From Streptococcus mitis subsp. hohhotensis (GTDB lineage Bacteria > Bacillota > Bacilli > Lactobacillales > Streptococcaceae), in NCBI RefSeq assembly GCF_020089495.2, contig NZ_JAIRCA020000003.1, positions 59,589 through 123,588 on the forward strand: a stretch of DNA of 64,000 bases. The letters are read 5' to 3'. Under the pieces are notes generated by a model, which had not been told where the DNA came from, ran no database searches, and was given only the letters and a program-made list of their open reading frames with translations. Positions 57,805 through 64,000 of the stretch are shown here, piece by piece. Each line of letters begins with the position of its first letter. Within the stretch, counting starts at the first letter, position 1. The position numbers and the translations under genes were made by a program.

Positions 57805-58839
57805 TTATAATTTAAAGGTTGCTACACCGAGGATAGAACGATTTAAGTTTCGAAGAATTTGAAGACTTTGTTCAAATTTCTTATAACGAGTCACTCCGTA
57901 TTCTTCAACAAGAAGGACTGTATCTCTTTCTAAAAGAGATGGTACATCTTGTAAATCTACAAAATGCATTCCTTTCAAAGTCTCTTGATTTTGTTTTAAT
58001 TTATCTAGAATAGCTTTATTTGAGCTAACAATAGTCAATTCTTGTCCAGCATTTTTGTATGATAGAATATCTGCTAGATTAGCAATTGTTGTAATCTCTG
58101 TTACAAAATCAATTTGATACTGAGAAAAATCACCTGCTCTATTGATTGTTGGATTAAAGAGATAAATCAATACATTTCCCATCACAACCAAAATCACACA
58201 AACTACTCCAATAACAGCTAAACGAAGAATCAGATTCTTGACGTTTAATCCAAGCGCTGTCTCACCGTTTGCGTTCAATTCTTTAGAGTTGATGGTTTCC
58301 AATTTTTCAATTTTCACGTTTGCATAGGTATTTTTAAACTTATCAACCAATGCATCAATCTTTTTCTCTAACAAATCATTGGCGTCTTTACTTGGTGTCA
58401 AAATTTTCACACCAACCCCTGCATCGTCAATCATATAGTAGACAGTCAATTTTTTCCACCAATAGTCACTTGTAGAATTTTTCAAAGTTGTCTCTGTAGT
58501 ATCCAATTCACTAGCAATTTTTTTCAACTCACTCGGCTCTACATCATTGAAAAGATAAGCTCCATTCAAATTCCCATCAATCAATTTTCCGTAGAAATCA
58601 CTATAACCACCAATTTGATGATTCAAAATCGTTTTAGCTGAATCTTCCGGAGGTGTGATTTTATAGCTGATATACGTTGAATAACTTGTTGTGTCCTTGA
58701 CAGTGTTTTTATTCTTAACTGCTTTAATTGTAAATGGTACAGCAATGAGAGCAAATAAAGCGATGAGAGCTAGAATATTTGCTTTTCGTTTTTTGTAAAG
58801 ATTTGCAAATAAATCAGCTACTGAATAATGTTCAAACAT
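57805..58839 (-). CDS. tarQ: Wzz-like chain-length protein, TarQ-like
   Basis: This 344-residue protein has two spans (~18-35 and ~202-226) that enclose an outside domain with helical segments, and a C-terminal cytoplasmic domain (~230-344). This is the layout of chain-length determinants. It overlaps the polymerase gene by 8 bases, so they likely work together to set teichoic acid chain length. The name TarQ rests on my memory of the pneumococcal lic3 gene order. Confidence 0.75.
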   Translation of the reverse strand: MFEHYSVADLFANLYKKRKANILALIALFALIAVPFTIKAVKNKNTVKDTTSYSTYISYKITPPEDSAKTILNHQIGGYSDFYGKLIDGNLNGAYLFNDVEPSELKKIASELDTTETTLKNSTSDYWWKKLTVYYMIDDAGVGVKILTPSKDANDLLEKKIDALVDKFKNTYANVKIEKLETINSKELNANGETALGLNVKNLILRLAVIGVVCVILVVMGNVLIYLFNPTINRAGDFSQYQIDFVTEITTIANLADILSYKNAGQELTIVSSNKAILDKLKQNQETLKGMHFVDLQDVPSLLERDTVLLVEEYGVTRYKKFEQSLQILRNLNRSILGVATFKL

Positions 58840-60301
58840 GATTTTTTTCTCCTTTGTTTAGTAGATACTGGTTCTCTTTTGTAAGCATTTTTGCTACGAA
58901 TATTATCACAAGAACAATTCCCCAGAATTGCATTGTAAATAAATTGAAGAAACTTTCTGAAAAGCTACTTCTTGGCATAAAGAATAGATTATTCAATATG
59001 AGTAGGGACAAGGCAAATAGGATTGTTCTTGATCGGTAGGCTACTTGCAACATGGCTATAAATAGCATACCTAGCAAGAGACTAAGTAGAAAGACTCCTA
59101 TCATACCATAGTCGGTATACAACTCCATAATATAGCTACTTCCGATACCATGTCCTTTCAAGTATTCCTTGTTCAAGACAAGATAGGATAGATTATGGGC
59201 ATAACTATTACTATCAATAGCTAGTTCCACACTATTGGTTGTATGTTCAAAGGCTTTTCCTCCGAAAATAGCCCCCAAACTTCCCCTTGCAAAATAATCA
59301 ATAACAGGACCAAAAGTAAAATTGCGTAAATCTCGGTAAGGGAGGCTACTGTTAAATAGAAAACCTCTAGCCAAAACACCAAAACTAGTCCCTTGTTTAT
59401 AGATAAAATCAAGTAGGATATCCCAAAATCCTGTATGGGAAACTTGGACATTATCCCGTACATAATTGAGCACTCCCATCGCCAACATGAGAATAGGAGA
59501 ACCTACAAAAATCGCTAACTTTTCTTTAAATCCAATCCATTTTCCCTGTTCAGTTTGCTCCCGCATAAAGTAATAAACAAAAGCAAATAGAATACTTAAA
59601 ATAAAGGGATTTCGTGTCCCGATTGCCAAATGAATGGTATTAGCTGCAATAAAGGAGACAAGCACTGCTGTAGCCTGCAATTTCTTAGGCTTGGTTGCCA
59701 GATACATACACATTGCATAGACCGTAAAGGTAGACAAAATATAGGTAAAATAAGGCAGTTTACTTTCAAAGTTTGCATAGTAGGCATAGTAGGAAGTCTG
59801 CAAGCGATACAGGAGCCGTTCAAATAACCGAATGAAATAGAAAGGATAGGTTAGAAGAAAAACTCCTAGCGATACAAAGCGCAACCGCTTGATATAAACC
59901 TCTTTTAGAGAACTTCCTATCTTGGGTACTTTAATTTGCTTCCTAGCTATAAAATAACGAGCCAGGATGCCTCCTGTCGTCAAGCCCAGAATCGAAACCA
60001 TGACAACTATAAAGGCAAAACGATAGGCTATGGGATGATAGGTATCCAAAGCACCATCTCTAAAATAATCAATGGTTGGCCTTGATACCAAAAAGACAAA
60101 AATGGTTAAAAAGAAAATAAAATGAATGATATAATACTTGATATCGTTCCAACAAGCAATTAAGCTACTAACCAGTAAGAACAATAAAGTAGAAAGCAAG
60201 CTAACATTGTTATTATTAAACAGGTACACAATTCCACTTACTAGCGTCAAGGCGTAGCTGACTATGGTCAAACCAAATAACAATCGTTTCCCATCAATCA
60301 C
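58832..60301 (-). CDS. tarP: teichoic acid repeat polymerase, TarP-like
   Basis: This 489-residue protein has 11-13 spans and a large outside loop at about 290-370 (YKQGTSFGVLARGFLFNSSL), typical of Wzy-type O-antigen polymerases. It would join teichoic acid repeats outside the membrane. It lies between a glycosyltransferase gene (15-base gap) and the TarQ-like gene, matching pneumococcal lic3. Confidence 0.8.
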   Translation of the reverse strand: MIDGKRLLFGLTIVSYALTLVSGIVYLFNNNNVSLLSTLLFLLVSSLIACWNDIKYYIIHFIFFLTIFVFLVSRPTIDYFRDGALDTYHPIAYRFAFIVVMVSILGLTTGGILARYFIARKQIKVPKIGSSLKEVYIKRLRFVSLGVFLLTYPFYFIRLFERLLYRLQTSYYAYYANFESKLPYFTYILSTFTVYAMCMYLATKPKKLQATAVLVSFIAANTIHLAIGTRNPFILSILFAFVYYFMREQTEQGKWIGFKEKLAIFVGSPILMLAMGVLNYVRDNVQVSHTGFWDILLDFIYKQGTSFGVLARGFLFNSSLPYRDLRNFTFGPVIDYFARGSLGAIFGGKAFEHTTNSVELAIDSNSYAHNLSYLVLNKEYLKGHGIGSSYIMELYTDYGMIGVFLLSLLLGMLFIAMLQVAYRSRTILFALSLLILNNLFFMPRSSFSESFFNLFTMQFWGIVLVIIFVAKMLTKENQYLLNKGEKNHV

Positions 60302-60316
60302 TTGCTCACCCCCGTT

Positions 60317-61303
60317 CTAATGTAATTTTTTAGATTTTTCAATATTTTTTAGTAATAAGAATCGGTATAAGGAAATATTTATGAATAGAGCCAAAGCACT
60401 AATTCTTCTCCCCTTACGGAAAATTGGATTCCTAGCAATAGTAAAGGCATGGCCTTTTAAAAAATGATGAATCTGAGAATAGGCTTCAAATTGTTTATAC
60501 TGATCATCTAGTAACATCTTATCTAGAATAAAGAAATGGGCATAGGCCAATCTGAAAAAAGCAACCTCTTTCAAGTCAGGATAGTTTTTCACAACTTCAT
60601 TGTAAAACCTTTGGTAGATATCAATATAGGCTAAATCCTTCTCTGCATAGGGTTTAGTCGTAATACTATCCCCTCTATGGAAATAGTAATAATAGGGTTT
60701 AGTATTAACCACATACTTCTTAGTCAACTTGATTAAATCAAAATGATAATAGGCATCTTCGTATATTAATCCCTTAGGAAAGGATAGGGCAGTTGCAATT
60801 TCTTTCTTGATTAGCTTATTGCAAATCGTTCCAGGAATTTTTTCACCTATGAGGTATTCCCTTAGAAATATTTGGGAATCACAGACAAAATAGTCATCCT
60901 GATTAGCTGACTGCGGGCTCTCATCATTAGCATAGACATTCATGACACCACAGCTCGAAACATCCGCATCTTCTTGAATTAATTGCTCATATAAACTCTG
61001 AATCATTTCTGGATGGATATAATCATCCGAGTCAATAAAAATCAGATAATCTCCGTGAGCCTGCTTCATTCCATCATTTCGTGCTTGCGACAAGCCTTCG
61101 TTCTTTTTATGAAGTACTGACACCCTATCATCTTGTTCAGCGATTGCATCACACAAGCGACCACTTTCATCTGTTGCACCATCATCAACAAGAATAATTT
61201 CCAGATTTTGATAGGTCTGCTTCTGAATGGAAGCTATCGATTTTTCTAGGTACTGCGCCACATTATAAACTGGCACAATGACACTAATTAATGCAGTTCC
61301 CAT
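60317..61303 (-). CDS. family 2 glycosyltransferase
   Basis: This 328-residue enzyme has a GT-A fold: SVIVPVYNVAQYLEKSI, ILVDDGATDESG and the metal-binding DxD in IFIDSDDYIHPEM. The C-terminal 120 residues are helical and ill-defined. It adds one sugar to the lipid-linked repeat on the cytoplasmic side. It is one base from the upstream glycosyltransferase gene. Confidence 0.88.
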   Translation of the reverse strand: MGTALISVIVPVYNVAQYLEKSIASIQKQTYQNLEIILVDDGATDESGRLCDAIAEQDDRVSVLHKKNEGLSQARNDGMKQAHGDYLIFIDSDDYIHPEMIQSLYEQLIQEDADVSSCGVMNVYANDESPQSANQDDYFVCDSQIFLREYLIGEKIPGTICNKLIKKEIATALSFPKGLIYEDAYYHFDLIKLTKKYVVNTKPYYYYFHRGDSITTKPYAEKDLAYIDIYQRFYNEVVKNYPDLKEVAFFRLAYAHFFILDKMLLDDQYKQFEAYSQIHHFLKGHAFTIARNPIFRKGRRISALALFINISLYRFLLLKNIEKSKKLH

Positions 61304-61304
61304 G

Positions 61305-62408
61305 CTACTCCTCTAATAGTTTTTCTACTTGTTCGATTTGTTTGGCAATTGTGAATTGTTGAATGAATTGGCTAGCCTCATCGACATCAAAGTTTGAGGC
61401 AGAAGTCATGTAGTTCGTAATTGCCTGAGCTGCCTCTTGATTGCTCTCAATGATTTGTCCAAATCGTCCTTCTTGTGATAGTTCCTCAGCCCCTCCAACA
61501 TCCGTAGAGACAAAAGGGATTCCAAGGCTCAAGGATTCCACATAAACACCAGGAAAACCTTCTTGTTTAGACATAGACAAGAGAACTTTCATCTGAGACA
61601 AATATTGATAAGGATTTTTTTGATAACCAAGGAAATGTACATGGTCCTCAAGCTCATACTCTTTGACTCGCTGTTTCAGTTCCTCTTCCATATCACCAGC
61701 ACCTATAAAGTAAAGGTGATAGTTTTTCCCCTCTTGGTGTAATAATCGTATCACTTCCACCACACGGTCAGAACCCTTATTTTCCTCAATCCGTCCGATA
61801 GCACAGATACTTTGAGGCGCAATCTCGATATCAATCTTCTCTTGAGATTTTTCTAAAATAGTCTTAAAATCATATCCATTGTAGACCGTCTGTAATTTAG
61901 AAGCATAATCTGGATAGACTTCCTTGATAGAATGACTGGTCTTTTTTGAAATTCCTACAATGATATCCGCATCATCCAACTGGCGTCTATGTGATTCCCT
62001 TTTGGAGCTATCCTTAAGAAATTCTTCGATACTTCCATGAATCCAAGAGATTTTCTTGACTTCTTTTCTTTTAGAAAACAACAGTGGTGGATTCATAATG
62101 GTAAAAGAAACTTCAACATCATAGTCATCTTTTACAAGCAAGCGACGAGTCAGCCTTGGAAAATAAATTCTCATTCTCCACAAAAAAGCTCGTAACCATC
62201 TAGCTTGGCGATAATCTTGAAGAGATTTTAAAATGCCTACATGCTTGGGAACAGATTCGTATCCCTTGTCAAAGTGCTCCATTTCAAGAATATCAATATC
62301 ATACTTTTCTGGATCCAGATTTGAAACAATGCTAGACAGAATCTTTTCTGCACCGCCTCCGAGAGAAAAAGACCACATAAAAAATAAGATTTTTTTCTTA
62401 GCCACCAT
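61305..62408 (-). CDS. family 4 glycosyltransferase
   Basis: This 367-residue GT-B enzyme has FSLGGGAEKILSSIVSNLD at the N-terminus and the donor-binding half (SICAIGRIEENKGSDRVVEV, then MSMSKQEGFPGVYVESLSLG-type motif). I start it at MVAKKKIL, where GGGAG precedes the ATG inside the licD3 end (11-base overlap). It probably acts on the teichoic acid repeat. Confidence 0.87.
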   Translation of the reverse strand: MVAKKKILFFMWSFSLGGGAEKILSSIVSNLDPEKYDIDILEMEHFDKGYESVPKHVGILKSLQDYRQARWLRAFLWRMRIYFPRLTRRLLVKDDYDVEVSFTIMNPPLLFSKRKEVKKISWIHGSIEEFLKDSSKRESHRRQLDDADIIVGISKKTSHSIKEVYPDYASKLQTVYNGYDFKTILEKSQEKIDIEIAPQSICAIGRIEENKGSDRVVEVIRLLHQEGKNYHLYFIGAGDMEEELKQRVKEYELEDHVHFLGYQKNPYQYLSQMKVLLSMSKQEGFPGVYVESLSLGIPFVSTDVGGAEELSQEGRFGQIIESNQEAAQAITNYMTSASNFDVDEASQFIQQFTIAKQIEQVEKLLEE

Positions 62409-63243
62409 ATTCTCCCTTGTATTCTGTATAAGACTTATCCATATCAGCGATGACAGCATCATGATGCGGCATCTGCTTGTCTGCTGGCGGAGGAGTCATA
62501 TAATCGTCAAAAGCAGTGCTGAGATAGGCATCGTAGCCAACTGGAATAGGCATCTCTGTTCCTTCAAATGGTAAGAAAAGATTGTCTTCAAAAGATGCTA
62601 TTGGATACTTGTTTCTCATGTAGCCAGGACCTGAGCATAATTCCGTAATTCCATCGCTCTCAGCTAGACTGTACTTGGTCATTTCTTTTTCAGCTTTTTT
62701 CCAAATGCGATAACGGAGAGATTTTGGAGTTAACCCCAGTAAAATACGGCTTCCCCACTTCATAAGTGCGCCATGCTTTTCTGGAATAGTTTGAGCACAA
62801 AAAAGAGAATAAATCAGTGCCCAACGAACCTGTTTTTTCCGCTCAGCTGGATTTTTAGGATAATAATCTAAAGGCAAAACATCCAAAGCCAAACCATGTG
62901 GCAAATCCAAATCTTGCTGGTAAGGTTTAATGCAGGTAGTTTCCTTGTCACGAATGGTAATAAAAAGATTACGGTCGACAAAATCCTTGTGACTCTTTGA
63001 CAAGAAATAACGCTCATCTGCATAGCGAGGCCATAATTCTGCCAATTTTTCATAGTCCTTACGGGGCATAAAAAAGTCTAGGTCGTCATCCCAAGGAATA
63101 AAGCCCTTGTTTCGAAGGGCACCAATAGCACCCCCTCCACAGAGATAACAAAGTAAATCATGCTCCTTGCAAAAGGCAACAAAATATTCAGCCATCTCCA
63201 GACTACGAGCCTGAATTGCTTTTAAATCAGTCATATTGTTCAT
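62398..63243 (-). CDS. licD3: LicD3-like phosphotransferase
   Basis: This 281-residue LicD protein has YLCGGGAIGALRNKGFIPW, the acid cluster WDDDLDFFMPRKDYEKL, and the ending STAFDDYMTPPPADK. It is more distant from LicD1 and LicD2 than they are from each other. Its role in pneumococcus is less clear. It heads the operon with two glycosyltransferases and the TarP/TarQ-like pair. Confidence 0.88.
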   Translation of the reverse strand: MNNMTDLKAIQARSLEMAEYFVAFCKEHDLLCYLCGGGAIGALRNKGFIPWDDDLDFFMPRKDYEKLAELWPRYADERYFLSKSHKDFVDRNLFITIRDKETTCIKPYQQDLDLPHGLALDVLPLDYYPKNPAERKKQVRWALIYSLFCAQTIPEKHGALMKWGSRILLGLTPKSLRYRIWKKAEKEMTKYSLAESDGITELCSGPGYMRNKYPIASFEDNLFLPFEGTEMPIPVGYDAYLSTAFDDYMTPPPADKQMPHHDAVIADMDKSYTEYKGEYGG

Positions 63244-63358
63244 TTTTCTTTCTATCGTATCGTTTCATTATACCACAAATAAGGGATGAAAATCTATTGC
63301 AGACTGTAAAAAATCAAAACCTGACTGCTAGATAAATAGCGGTAACTTCTCAAAGTAA

Positions 63359-63384
63359 CTTCCACTTGCCTGACCAAAGTGGAA
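63359..63384. repeat. inverted repeat before the IS30 transposase
   Basis: TTCCACTT and AAGTGGAA enclose GCCTGACCA. It may be part of the IS30-type element end or of its regulatory region; there is no T run. Confidence 0.4.
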
Positions 63385-63452
63385 ATTAGTCTAAAACGGA
63401 TTTTTATGGTGGAATTAAGTGTGAGACGTTTGAGTTAGAAATGAGGCTCACT

Positions 63453-64000
63453 ATGACAAAACATAAACACCTTACCCTTTCAGACCGTAATGATATCCAA
63501 TTAGGCTTAGAGCGCAGTGAAACCTTCAAAGCTATTGGACAATCCATTCTAAAAGACCCGACTACTGTTTCTAAAGAAGTCAAACGAAACAGACAAATCC
63601 GAGAGTCTACATGCCATAACCTTCCTTGCCCTCTACTCGACAAAGCTCCCTTTGTCTGTAACGGCTGCCCTAAAAGAAGACAAAATTGTGGCTATAAGAA
63701 GATTTTCTACCTCGCTAAGCAAGCTCAAAAACAGTACGAACAAACTCTTATCGAAGCTCGTGAAGGAACTCCTCTCAATTCCAAGACCTTCTGGGACATG
63801 GACAAAGTCATTTCTGATGGTGTTAAAAAGGGCCAACACATCTATCATATCCTCAAAACTCACAACCTTGATGTCAGCTCCTCAACCGTCTATCGACACA
63901 TCCGAAAAGGATACCTATCTATCGCTCCTATTGACCTAGCCAGAGCCGTTAAATTCAAAGAAAGACGGAAAAGTAAGCTACCTTCCATCCCTAAAGAAGC
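63453..64000 (+). CDS. IS30-family transposase, N-terminal part (runs off window)
   Basis: The frame starts MTKHKHLTLSDRNDIQLGLE and stays open to the end of the window (182 codons). It has the IS30 helix-turn-helix (ETFKAIGQSILKDPTTVSKE, then VKRN) and a Cys-rich segment (CNGCPKRRQNCGY). The DDE core lies beyond the window. It appears complete so far. Confidence 0.88.
   Translation, partial: MTKHKHLTLSDRNDIQLGLERSETFKAIGQSILKDPTTVSKEVKRNRQIRESTCHNLPCPLLDKAPFVCNGCPKRRQNCGYKKIFYLAKQAQKQYEQTLIEAREGTPLNSKTFWDMDKVISDGVKKGQHIYHILKTHNLDVSSSTVYRHIRKGYLSIAPIDLARAVKFKERRKSKLPSIPKE

Overview
The window is a piece of chromosome from a low-GC streptococcus of the mitis group (S. mitis, S. oralis or a close pneumococcal relative). 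Three things point there. BOX repeats with the diagnostic boxA core occur at three places. The housekeeping genes are near-identical in type and order to pneumococcal ones (metG, gor, trmD-rimM, khpA-rpsP, slrA, rlmN, sodA, holA, pyrDA, gdhA, rplJ-rplL, msrAB, thrB-hom, mecA). The window also carries choline-teichoic-acid genes (tacF, three licD genes, a TarP/TarQ-like pair). Species cannot be settled from this window alone.

Layout. 0.4-9.6 kb: aldo/keto reductase, a PadR-controlled membrane protein, metG, a MacAB-like efflux operon and gor. 9.7-13.3 kb: a lactococcin-972-type bacteriocin locus whose precursor gene carries two apparent homopolymer frameshifts. 13.6-31.4 kb: mostly core genes (bioY, trmD-rimM, khpA-rpsP, slrA, an ABC-F/VanZ/rlmN/yutD operon, sodA, holA, pyrDA, gdhA), with small decayed genes between them and a GNAT gene bounded by a 39-bp duplication of the gdhA 3' end. 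31.4-43.6 kb: a TetR/MDR operon, rplJ-rplL with its leader, an amidohydrolase, a paired ABC exporter, msrAB, hom-thrB and mecA.

43.7-63.2 kb is the accessory and cell-surface part. It holds an orphan flippase, a decayed ISL3/IS1167-type element, and a three-gene operon. That operon encodes a winged-helix/LicC/LicA fusion, a 61-residue single-span membrane protein and an NCS1-family permease. Next comes a second ISL3 element disrupted, without any target duplication, by a 2.0-kb group IIC-like intron. Then follow tacF-licD1-licD2 and a TarQ/TarP-like, two-glycosyltransferase, licD3 operon. The window ends inside an IS30-family transposase.

How the surface genes may work together: the fusion protein has the domains to phosphorylate choline (or a similar amino alcohol) and to make the CDP-activated form, and the permease beside it is a candidate importer. 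LicD1-3 would attach the phospho-amine to teichoic acid repeats. The two glycosyltransferases would help build the repeat, TarP/TarQ would polymerise it, and TacF would flip the precursor. The operon around the fusion protein is the best candidate here for an incompletely described system. Its substrate is inferred, not shown.
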